Origin: an uncultured Dyadobacter sp.
GTDB lineage: Bacteria > Bacteroidota > Bacteroidia > Cytophagales > Spirosomataceae
Direction of reading: 5' to 3'
DNA length: 5,113 bases
NCBI GenBank assembly: GCA_946481035.1
Contig: CAMLNK010000396.1
Coordinates: forward strand, 1 to 5,113
A program made the position numbers and the translations under genes. The notes under the pieces are model-generated. The model was given only the letters and a program-made list of their open reading frames with translations, was not told the origin of the DNA and searched no databases. Shown here one piece after another: positions 1 through 5,113 of the stretch; position 1 is the first letter of the stretch, and each line of letters begins with the position of its first letter.

Positions 1-762
1 GCCCAGAACGAACTTTCATTGGTGTACACCACCGAAAAGGGCTTGCCCGCCAATTTTGACTGGCAACTGACCTACGCGGATATGGTAAACCAATTGGCCA
101 GCGCCCCTTCACGCTCGTTCAACTTCGACAGCGGTACGATGAACAAAAATGTAAGCAGCTCCTGGGCAGGCAGCTCGAAATCGGGCTTCTTTGGTTTGTG
201 GGGCGGCAGCAGCTCCACTTCATCGCTCAGCGAGCAATTTGCTTCCAGCAATATCACGGTAAGCGCGAGTTTCGAACACATCCTCGTGCTGGCCAATACG
301 CCGGGCGCATGGTATTATTCTTCGGCTATGGGCCTGGCATTTGCCAACCAAACCGGTAGCCCATGGAGTGATCAATCGTCCATCAACTGGAACAATACTT
401 TCGGGCCAAACGGTAACATGCAATATTTCGCCGCAAACGTGATCGTGGCGTCGGGTATGTCCATTACCGTTACGTCCGATGCCAAGTATTCGTCGGTTGA
501 TCAGCAGACGATCACTTCCAGCGGTTCGTCGGGTTTCTGGCCGTTCTACTCGGGCGATAGCGGCAGCTCGTCTACCAACCGTGTTGAATTCAACCAGTCA
601 GGAAGTATGACCATCACGACCAGCAGCATTCCGGGCGTACCCGTTGTGCTGGGCGTGAACGTATTGTCGGCGGGTGAATTTGTGGGCCACTCCGCGGACC
701 TCGGCGTTTCACTTTTCGAATCCGCCAGGGCATTCGTTCCGAACAGCCTCGCTACTGCCTAG
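1..762 (+). CDS. Aromatic-rich protein of unrecognised family, 3' part (paralogue 1)
   Basis: The reading frame is open from the first base of the window, so the true start lies upstream; a TTG at 19 is only an in-frame codon. About 253 residues are visible, ending at TAG (760-762). I do not recognise the family. The visible part is rich in Ser, Thr, Gly, Trp, Phe and Tyr with alternating polar and hydrophobic stretches, which suggests a beta-rich fold. It aligns with residues 152-375 of the next gene: shared landmarks are a Leu-Pro-Ala-(Asn/Asp)-Phe near the start, F(N/D)FDS-type and S(S/N)SW segments, ITVS followed by F(E/D)H, PG(A/P)WY (visible residues 101-105), a W-P-(F/V)-Y segment, and a closing PVVLG(V/L)NVL. 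It runs about 20 residues past the end of its paralogue. By that alignment roughly 150 N-terminal residues are missing here. A strong terminator follows, so it probably ends its transcript. No transmembrane segment is visible. Coding is near certain; function is unknown. Confidence 0.88.
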   Translation, partial: AQNELSLVYTTEKGLPANFDWQLTYADMVNQLASAPSRSFNFDSGTMNKNVSSSWAGSSKSGFFGLWGGSSSTSSLSEQFASSNITVSASFEHILVLANTPGAWYYSSAMGLAFANQTGSPWSDQSSINWNNTFGPNGNMQYFAANVIVASGMSITVTSDAKYSSVDQQTITSSGSSGFWPFYSGDSGSSSTNRVEFNQSGSMTITTSSIPGVPVVLGVNVLSAGEFVGHSADLGVSLFESARAFVPNSLATA

Positions 763-773
763 TGTTTTCTCCG

Positions 774-810
774 GAAGGCCGGGTCTTACCGGCCTTCTTC
801 CTTTGCTTTT
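774..810 (+). terminator. Intrinsic terminator after paralogue 1
   Basis: GAAGGCCGG (774-782) pairs perfectly with CCGGCCTTC (789-797) around a 6-nt loop, giving a 9-bp GC-rich stem. The stem starts 11 nt after the stop codon of the first gene. The 3' side is T-rich (TTCCTTTGCTTTT) but not an unbroken U tract, so some read-through into the next gene at 847 is possible. As the stem is perfect, a hairpin could also form on the opposite strand. Confidence 0.8.
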
Positions 811-846
811 ACCCGTGTGCGCGGAATCCATCTTTCAGGAAACAAA

Positions 847-1974
847 ATGATCACTACCTACGATACACCTGCCGAAGCGATGACCGCCGTTACCGACGGG
901 TGGTACAACCGGCTGGCGGCCAGCCTGAACCTCTCGGTCCGGCATTTCCAGTTGCTGCAACCTCCGGCGGTACCGGTCAACGACCAGGGCCTTTGGGATT
1001 GCCTCAACGTCATTCCGCCGGTGACGCTCAAATACAATCGCTGGGTTTATCAGCAGCCATCGTTTTTCAGCCAGTATGCGGCGGTGGTGAACGGGCTGTC
1101 GTTCCCTGAAAGCACTTTTGTGAAGGATGTTGGTGCAGAGACTTATGTGCAATGGCAGGCTTACTTGAAAACCATCACGCCGCCTCCACCCCCCAACACT
1201 TTGCCGAGCGTATGGTTTCAATGGGCGCTGGTGAATGCGCCTGAGGTAGCCAACATCGGGCGGTCCGACCTTTCCACACAATTGCTGATTGAGAGTGCGC
1301 AGGTTGTTTTAGAACCTTACGAGGGGCCCAATGCCTTACCTGCCGACTTTTCGCCTTCTGTGTCGGACTTAAAAAACACCTTGCGGGCTTGTTCCGGGAC
1401 CAGTTTTTCCTTCGACTCAACGAACGACAACCCGGATGTCTCCAATTCGTGGGTGCCAGGCGATGATCCCAATCTTTTCGGGGTATGGACCGGCAGCTCG
1501 GCCGCATTTCACGTGAGCAGGAAATTTGCATTGAGTAAAATCACCGTTTCCGTTCAGTTCGATCACTTTGCGACGGTCACCGTTACGCCGGGCCCGTGGT
1601 ACAATTCTGCATTGCTGCACCAGGCCTGGGCATCGCAAGACACCCCGCCGTGGATTGACAGTGCCGACTGGCAGACCTATTTCGGTGATACCGGCAGCTT
1701 TACCCACGCCGCAGGCTCCCTCGTTGCTGCCGATGGTATTACCCTTACCCTCACTTCCGACGCCGATTTCACGGCAAGTGAGCAAGCTGTCATCAAAGGA
1801 CTGGCAGCAATGGGCGACTGGCCCGTTTACTGCCCCATATCGTCGGCAGTACTTTCCAATAGCGTTACGATAAGCCCCGGATCGTTGACAATAACCTTTA
1901 AATCCGCGCCGGGGAATCCGGTTGTATTGGGTCTCAATGTTCTTGATATCCGGAGCTATGTCGGGGCGGGCTAA
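847..1974 (+). CDS. Aromatic-rich protein of unrecognised family (paralogue 2, full length)
   Basis: A 375-residue protein of a family I do not recognise. I chose the ATG at 847 because AGGA at 837-840 lies 6 nt upstream; an in-frame GTG at 817 would add ten residues (MRGIHLSGNK) with no better ribosome site. The N-terminus (MITTYDTPAEAM) is not a signal peptide, so the protein is cytoplasmic or leaves by a non-Sec route. Layout: an N-terminal region of about 110 residues rich in Trp, Tyr and Phe; a five-proline linker (residues 112-116); a short linker region; then a beta-rich C-terminal region (about 152-375) homologous to the preceding gene. Landmarks in the latter are ITVS, FDH (238-240), TPGPWY (247-252), DWPVY and PVVLGLNVLD. 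No transmembrane helix or catalytic motif is recognisable. It sits 84 nt behind the first paralogue with a terminator between and is followed by its own terminator. Tandem duplication explains the pair. Family and function remain open. Confidence 0.9.
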   Translation: MITTYDTPAEAMTAVTDGWYNRLAASLNLSVRHFQLLQPPAVPVNDQGLWDCLNVIPPVTLKYNRWVYQQPSFFSQYAAVVNGLSFPESTFVKDVGAETYVQWQAYLKTITPPPPPNTLPSVWFQWALVNAPEVANIGRSDLSTQLLIESAQVVLEPYEGPNALPADFSPSVSDLKNTLRACSGTSFSFDSTNDNPDVSNSWVPGDDPNLFGVWTGSSAAFHVSRKFALSKITVSVQFDHFATVTVTPGPWYNSALLHQAWASQDTPPWIDSADWQTYFGDTGSFTHAAGSLVAADGITLTLTSDADFTASEQAVIKGLAAMGDWPVYCPISSAVLSNSVTISPGSLTITFKSAPGNPVVLGLNVLDIRSYVGAG

Positions 1975-2002
1975 GAAACGGGCCGGTTTACAACAATATC
2001 AG

Positions 2003-2035
2003 AGTCTGCACACCTCCTGGTTGCAGGCTTTTTTT
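2003..2035 (+). terminator. Intrinsic terminator after paralogue 2
   Basis: AGTCTGCA (2003-2010) pairs with TGCAGGCT (2022-2029) through 8 bp with one G-T wobble. Inside it ACC (2012-2014) pairs with GGT (2019-2021) across a TCCT loop, leaving C2011 bulged. Seven T residues (2029-2035) follow directly. This is a textbook intrinsic terminator 28 nt after the stop codon and separates the left gene pair from the operon on the right. Confidence 0.88.
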
Positions 2036-2091
2036 GTTTATAATTATCTACTTCATTATAGTAGTAATTCTACTTTGTAGGGCTTAGTCTA

Positions 2092-2112
2092 CGACAACTA
2101 TTTCTATTGTCG
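2092..2112. promoter_or_regulatory. Inverted repeat just upstream of the operon promoter, candidate operator
   Basis: CGACAA (2092-2097) and TTGTCG (2107-2112) form a perfect 6-bp inverted repeat with a 9-nt AT-rich spacer; the half-site centres are about 15 bp apart. It ends 5 bp before the proposed -33 element (2118-2120), a typical place for an activator site or a repressor covering the promoter. The arms could also form a small hairpin, but the site lies upstream of the predicted transcription start, which favours a DNA-level role. No regulator gene is in the window, so the binding protein is unknown. Confidence 0.4.
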
Positions 2113-2117
2113 ACAGG

Positions 2118-2145
2118 TTGAAATAATCCTGAGGTTGTAGGTTTG
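2118..2145 (+). promoter_or_regulatory. Bacteroidota-type promoter for the secreted-protein operon
   Basis: TTG (2118-2120) and TAGGTTTG (2138-2145) are 17 bp apart and fit the Bacteroidota consensus TTG/TTTG-N17-23-TAnnTTTG, with every defined base of the -7 element matched. Transcription would start near 2151-2153, giving a leader of about 36 nt before the ATG at 2189. It is the only exact TAnnTTTG I found in the intergenic region, and it lies after the terminator that closes the upstream gene. Not experimentally supported. Confidence 0.55.
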
Positions 2146-2188
2146 TTCTGTCTCAAACACAACCAAAGTTCCACAAACAAATTACTAC

Positions 2189-2914
2189 ATGAAAGCAATT
2201 CGACTCTTTTCTGCCTTGGCGATTGCCATGACCATGGCAACAGGCGCTGCCACTTTCGGTCAGGTAAAGATTGGCTCTAATCCTACGACGATCGATCCGA
2301 ACAACAACCTCGAAGTTGAGAGTGCCGATCCTGCCAAAAAAATCAGCATTCACAAAACGACGGGCAAGCTGACCATCGCCGACGGTTCGCAGGGCGACAA
2401 AAAGGTATTGACGTCCGACGCGAACGGCGTAGCGACCTGGCAAAGCCAGTCGGAACTTGCCATTCCGGTGACTGCATTCAGCGGGGCCATTACCGGCCTG
2501 GCGACCATTCCTACCTTCACCACCCATGATGAGCCCAGCCAGCGGCTCCCGCTGGTACCTACGCTCGGAGCGGCGAGCTGGGATGCGGGCAACAAGCGGT
2601 TTACCGTTCCGGTAGACGGTACTTACTCTGTGCAGGTCGGTTTGTCGTGTATCAGTACTACCGGAGCCGGCGTAACACTGTGGACCAGGATTTGGGTAGT
2701 GTCTGAAAATGGCGGTCCGATCTTCAAGGGAACCAGTCCGATGGGTCTTACCGCCGGTGACTGGCAGTCTGTCGTTTACACGGGAAAATTAGCTGCCGGC
2801 GACGGCATCTCGCTGGAAGGCTACACTATGCAGACGGACGGTAATCCGCCTGTCAACCCGATCTGGACCGGTACCTGCGGCCGGGCTTATATGACCGTTA
2901 CGAAGATCGACTAG
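2189..2914 (+). CDS. Secreted protein: QVKIG head plus C1q/TNF-like domain
   Basis: A 241-residue exported protein. Residues 1-24 form a Sec signal peptide (MKAIR charged start, hydrophobic core, predicted cut before Gln25). The mature protein opens with the QVKIGSNPTTI head (25-44) shared with the next two genes. Then comes a KTTGKLTIADGSQG segment ending in SDANGVATWQ (76-85), a form common in Bacteroidota secreted proteins. The rest, about 95-241, has the look of a C1q/TNF-like jelly roll: 'WDAGNKRFTVPVDGTYSVQV' corresponds to the F-x-V-P-x-x-G-x-Y core of C1q, followed by short strands and an 'LAAGDGISL' turn. C1q-like domains usually trimerise and bind ligands; the ligand here is unknown. 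The only two cysteines are C154 and C230. The ATG has no Shine-Dalgarno sequence, only an A-rich leader, as is usual in Bacteroidota. It is the first gene of a likely three-gene operon. The domain call rests on motifs alone. Confidence 0.88.
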   Translation: MKAIRLFSALAIAMTMATGAATFGQVKIGSNPTTIDPNNNLEVESADPAKKISIHKTTGKLTIADGSQGDKKVLTSDANGVATWQSQSELAIPVTAFSGAITGLATIPTFTTHDEPSQRLPLVPTLGAASWDAGNKRFTVPVDGTYSVQVGLSCISTTGAGVTLWTRIWVVSENGGPIFKGTSPMGLTAGDWQSVVYTGKLAAGDGISLEGYTMQTDGNPPVNPIWTGTCGRAYMTVTKID

Positions 2915-2982
2915 TGCCCGCTTAGCCTCAAAACTCACACAACTATTCTCAACGATTGCATATCAAAACATAGGAGTTTCTG

Positions 2983-4179
2983 ATGAAAACAAGACAATTA
3001 CTATCCGCCATTTCTTTTGCTGCTGTTGCTGCATTGTCAACAACCGCCATGGCCCAGGTGAAAATTGGCTCGAATCCCACCACGATTACCCCCGGTGCAA
3101 ACCTGGACGTAGAAGGCCAGAACAGTACGCACACCGTCGTGCTGCAATCCGGTCACGTCGGTATCAACCATGCGAACCCGCCTACCACATTGCACGTGCA
3201 GGCGGTCTCTAACCTGGATCTTCCTTCGGCAGCCAATGTGGTGGCCCGTTTCGATCCCATGGGCGGCTCGCATATCGATTCGGCAGCTTCCATCGCCATC
3301 AATGCAGGACGCGCCGCAGTAGGGTTTGAGGTCGATGCCGAGCAGAGCAAGTATGCCTTTTTGCGGTCGAATTCGGCGACCGATCTTCGTTTGCAGGTAA
3401 TAGATGAGGGGCTGGTTCTTCAGGAGAATGCGTTCTTCATGCAAAGTTCGGGTAGTCGCACGGGCTATATTGGTCTTAATACAGAGGCGCCGCAATCACG
3501 TTTGGATGTCCGCGGCGACATTAAGGTCATAGCAAATCCCGGAGCGCAAACCGGCAACATCTGGAACGGTACGTCCAACGTCAATGGTTTTGAAGTGCGC
3601 AGTACACCCGCCGGAGACGTGTGGGTAGGTATCCAGCGTTCGGGATCGGTTTCTCCATTGCATGTTTCGAAGCCGGCGGGCACTACCACCGGAGAGATGA
3701 TCAATTTCGCTGTCGGCGGCGTTGGCATGGGAAATATCACACACTCCGCTGCCGGCATCCAATACAACACAACTTCTGATGCACGTCTGAAAGAAAACAT
3801 TCGCGCTACGAAATTTGGTCTGGAAGCCCTGAAAGCTGTAAAAGTGTACGATTACAACTTCAAAGCGGATTCTCAAAAGACGCTATCGACCGGGGTGCTC
3901 GCTCAGGAATTGTACAAAATATACCCGCAGGCCGTCCGGGTAGGCGGTGCCGATGCCAAAACCGCCCCGTGGGTTGTGGATTATAGCAAGCTTATTCCTG
4001 TGCTGGTCAAATCGGTGCAGGAGCTTAGCCAGGAAATAGAGTTGCTGAAAAGCGAAAAGGCTCAGCTAAGCGCGGAATTAAAGCGTAAGGAAGCTTCCCA
4101 TGCGGAATTCAACGATCGCCTCACCCGAATGGAACAGATACTTCGCGGCGAAGAAAATGCGAAATCGGTGAGCCGTTAA
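2983..4179 (+). CDS. Secreted tail-fibre-like protein with Peptidase_S74 chaperone domain
   Basis: A 398-residue exported protein. The start at 2983 has a clear AGGAG (2972-2976) six bases upstream. Residues 1-24 are a signal peptide ending AMA before Gln25. The shared QVKIGSNPTTI head follows (25-44). The body carries further related repeats: GHVGINHANPPTTLHV (57-72), GYIGLNTEAPQSRLDV (161-176) and a degenerate copy, VWVGIQRSGSVSPLHV (213-228). From about 264 on it is an intramolecular chaperone domain (Peptidase_S74, as in phage endosialidase): SDARLKENI, then YDYNF, GVLAQELYKIYPQAV and VDYSKLIPVLVKSVQEL. In that family a Ser-Lys pair cuts the chain after trimer folding; here they are S265 and K270, so cleavage between S265 and D266 would free about 133 residues. 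Residues about 340-390 form a heptad-rich coiled coil. The protein has no cysteine. The signal peptide and lack of phage neighbours argue for a cell-surface or extracellular fibre rather than a virion part. Confidence 0.93.
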   Translation: MKTRQLLSAISFAAVAALSTTAMAQVKIGSNPTTITPGANLDVEGQNSTHTVVLQSGHVGINHANPPTTLHVQAVSNLDLPSAANVVARFDPMGGSHIDSAASIAINAGRAAVGFEVDAEQSKYAFLRSNSATDLRLQVIDEGLVLQENAFFMQSSGSRTGYIGLNTEAPQSRLDVRGDIKVIANPGAQTGNIWNGTSNVNGFEVRSTPAGDVWVGIQRSGSVSPLHVSKPAGTTTGEMINFAVGGVGMGNITHSAAGIQYNTTSDARLKENIRATKFGLEALKAVKVYDYNFKADSQKTLSTGVLAQELYKIYPQAVRVGGADAKTAPWVVDYSKLIPVLVKSVQELSQEIELLKSEKAQLSAELKRKEASHAEFNDRLTRMEQILRGEENAKSVSR

Positions 4180-4238
4180 GCACTCGGACCGCCTTCAAGT
4201 TTTCTTAGGAATTCACTTTATAAGAGATATACAACATC

Positions 4239-4991
4239 ATGAAAGCGCAAAATCTACTATTCAGAATTTCAACAAGAAAGATAAATGCCACACTATTTGC
4301 GGTCGCATTGCTCTTCGGTTCTTCTGCCGCGTTTGCACAGGTGAAGATCGGGACCAACCCGACGACCATCGAGCCTAATTCTAACCTGGAAGTGGAGGCC
4401 TCGACGCCCGGCCGTAAGACGAAGATAGACAAAACGACCGGGCAGGTGACCATCACGGACGGCACACAAGGAGCGGGAAAAGTATTTACCTCCGATGCTA
4501 ACGGGGGCGGAAGCTGGCAAACGAGCGGGGCAGGATGTGCCAGCTTTGATGCGAGAGGGGATAATACCACCACACCGGTAGTTAATAGCGGAGAATTTGT
4601 ACCTACTAAGCTGATTGCGAATAATATTACTTATTCGCCCTCTGGTGCTTACAATGCCGTAACCGGCGAGTACACTATCCCTGCGGACGGTTTCTACCTC
4701 TTTCACGGGTCGGTGGGTACATATGATGTTCCTACCGGACATACCGGTTCCAGAAATACCACCATACAATTGGTTGCCGCTTCCAAAGGTCTTTTAAGTT
4801 ATACTGTCACGGCCGAATTGGACTATGGAGTAGGGGCCTGGCAGGAAGTAACATCTGCTAATTTCCTTACAGCGGGAGATAAGGTCACGTTTCAAATCAA
4901 TTCTGATCATGTCAGCGGGGTCAAGCCTGATTCGGTAACTACTGCCTCGATTTTTTTCTCCGGCACTCGCATCGACTGTAACAAAAACTAG
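4239..4991 (+). CDS. Secreted protein: QVKIG head plus C1q-like domain (second copy type)
   Basis: A 250-residue exported protein and the closest relative of the first operon gene. The signal peptide is longer (1-33, with a basic n-region containing STRKIN) and ends AFA before Gln34. The head QVKIGTNPTTIEP (34-53) and the segment KTTGQVTITDGTQG...TSDANGGGSWQ (about 67-94) match the first gene closely. Residues about 100-247 form a C1q-like jelly roll with a good core match: FDARGDN at the start, NAVTGEYTIPADGFYLFHGSV, 'LTAGDKVTFQI' and a final IFFSGTRI strand. The only cysteines, C100 and C247, bracket this domain; the two ends of a C1q fold lie close together, so a closing disulfide is plausible but unproven. 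It starts 59 nt after the S74 gene with no terminator between, so co-transcription is likely. No strong Shine-Dalgarno sequence precedes the ATG. The ligand is unknown, and no sorting signal is visible at the C-terminus. Confidence 0.9.
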   Translation: MKAQNLLFRISTRKINATLFAVALLFGSSAAFAQVKIGTNPTTIEPNSNLEVEASTPGRKTKIDKTTGQVTITDGTQGAGKVFTSDANGGGSWQTSGAGCASFDARGDNTTTPVVNSGEFVPTKLIANNITYSPSGAYNAVTGEYTIPADGFYLFHGSVGTYDVPTGHTGSRNTTIQLVAASKGLLSYTVTAELDYGVGAWQEVTSANFLTAGDKVTFQINSDHVSGVKPDSVTTASIFFSGTRIDCNKN

Positions 4992-5040
4992 CATTGATCC
5001 GGTAAAGATTATTTCAATTTCCAATGTAACGCAAAGGTTG

Positions 5041-5056
5041 ATTAGGAGCTCCTAAT
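5041..5056. repeat. Perfect 16-bp palindrome before the last gene
   Basis: ATTAGGAGCTCCTAAT reads the same on both strands with no spacer. It contains AGGAG (5044-5048), the same motif that precedes the S74 gene, and overlaps an ATG at 5055. It may be a dimeric regulator site, or a ribosome site plus start codon that is symmetrical by chance. With no loop it is a poor RNA hairpin, and no T tract follows, so it is not a terminator. Confidence 0.5.
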
Positions 5057-5076
5057 GCCATTAAACAGACTTTACA

Positions 5077-5113
5077 ATGAAACTAAACTATACCAGTTCA
5101 TCCCGCAAAGGAT
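5077..5113 (+). CDS. Start of a further gene, cut by the window edge
   Basis: An ATG at 5077 opens a frame (MKLNYTSSSRKG) that runs off the window after 12 full codons. The lysine- and arginine-containing start resembles the n-region of a signal peptide, and the unled, A/T-rich approach to the ATG resembles those of the genes at 2189 and 4239. The 85-nt gap after the previous stop holds no terminator, so it could be a fourth operon member. An alternative start is the ATG at 5055 in another frame (MPLNRLYNETKLYQF, also open to the edge), which has AGGAG six bases upstream exactly as the gene at 2983 does. Only sequence beyond the edge can decide. Function cannot be said. Confidence 0.4.
   Translation, partial: MKLNYTSSSRKG

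Noticed and set aside
802..836. Possible promoter for the second paralogue (TTTG at 802-805, CATCTTTC at 829-836)
   Set aside because: The -7 candidate matches only part of TAnnTTTG, the spacer is at the long limit, and transcription would begin nearly at the start codon.
817..846. GTG at 817 as the start of the second paralogue
   Set aside because: It adds ten residues close behind the terminator stem, with no ribosome site; ATG 847 has AGGA at the right distance.
762..1109. A 115-codon plus-strand frame overlapping the start of the second paralogue
   Set aside because: It covers the terminator and runs in another frame over a gene with paralogue support; its Arg/Pro/Gly-rich product is typical of a shadow frame.
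835..1785. Minus-strand frames of 118-148 codons opposite the second paralogue
   Set aside because: Arg- and Cys-rich products without motifs, opposite a gene whose plus-strand protein is conserved in its neighbour.
2048..2080. Repeated CTAC/GTAG quartets in the intergenic region that could form small alternative hairpins
   Set aside because: Stems of 4-5 bp in AT-rich DNA are expected by chance, and the stretch lies upstream of the predicted transcription start.
3037..3876. Minus-strand frames opposite the S74 gene, up to 152 codons
   Set aside because: The plus strand carries a recognised domain and repeats; the reverse products show no motif or ribosome site.
2983..4179. Prophage tail-fibre gene as a sign of a resident phage
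   Set aside because: The protein has a Sec signal peptide, its neighbours are exported proteins with the same head, and no phage gene is seen; S74 domains also occur in bacterial secreted proteins.
1..5113. CRISPR array, tRNA, insertion sequence or integration site
   Set aside because: No regularly spaced direct repeats, no cloverleaf-like sequence, no transposase or integrase and no flanking terminal repeats were seen.

Overview
The window most likely comes from a member of the Bacteroidota, probably a Cytophagales relative such as Dyadobacter or Spirosoma; the genus is a guess. Three things point there. The one good promoter fits the TTG-N17-TAnnTTTG architecture of that phylum. Two of the clear starts have no Shine-Dalgarno sequence. 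The secreted proteins carry the 'VGIGTxNPxxxLDV' type of repeat and the 'TSDANGxxxWQ' segment familiar from secreted or structural proteins of this group. There are no tRNA or rRNA genes, no CRISPR array, no transposase and no phage structural or packaging genes in view.

Left half (1-2035): two same-strand genes encode paralogous, aromatic-rich, probably beta-rich proteins of a family I do not recognise. The first is cut by the left edge. The second is complete (375 aa), has no signal peptide, and aligns with the first over its whole C-terminal 220 or so residues. Each gene is followed by its own intrinsic terminator (774-810 and 2003-2035), so the two seem to be separately terminated products of an old tandem duplication.

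Right half (2036-5113): an AT-rich 214-bp intergenic region holds a 6-bp perfect inverted repeat just upstream of a good Bacteroidota-type promoter (2118-2145). Downstream lie three same-strand genes with short gaps (68 and 59 nt) and no terminator between them, probably one operon. All three products have a signal peptide, and the predicted mature protein always begins Q-V-K-I-G-[ST]-N-P-T-T-I-x-P. Behind that shared head the bodies differ. The first and third have a 'KTTG...TSDANG..WQ' segment followed by a C1q/TNF-like jelly-roll domain. The middle one has a chain of VGIG/LDV-type repeats, then a Peptidase_S74 intramolecular chaperone domain with the Ser-Lys cleavage pair and a C-terminal coiled coil. 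A fourth gene starts at the right edge, behind a perfect 16-bp palindrome.

Interpretation: the operon appears to export trimer-forming surface or extracellular proteins built on a common N-terminal tag with exchangeable C-terminal domains, one of which matures by self-cleavage in the manner of phage tail fibres. Whether the two paralogues on the left act with this operon cannot be told from the sequence; strand and proximity are the only link.
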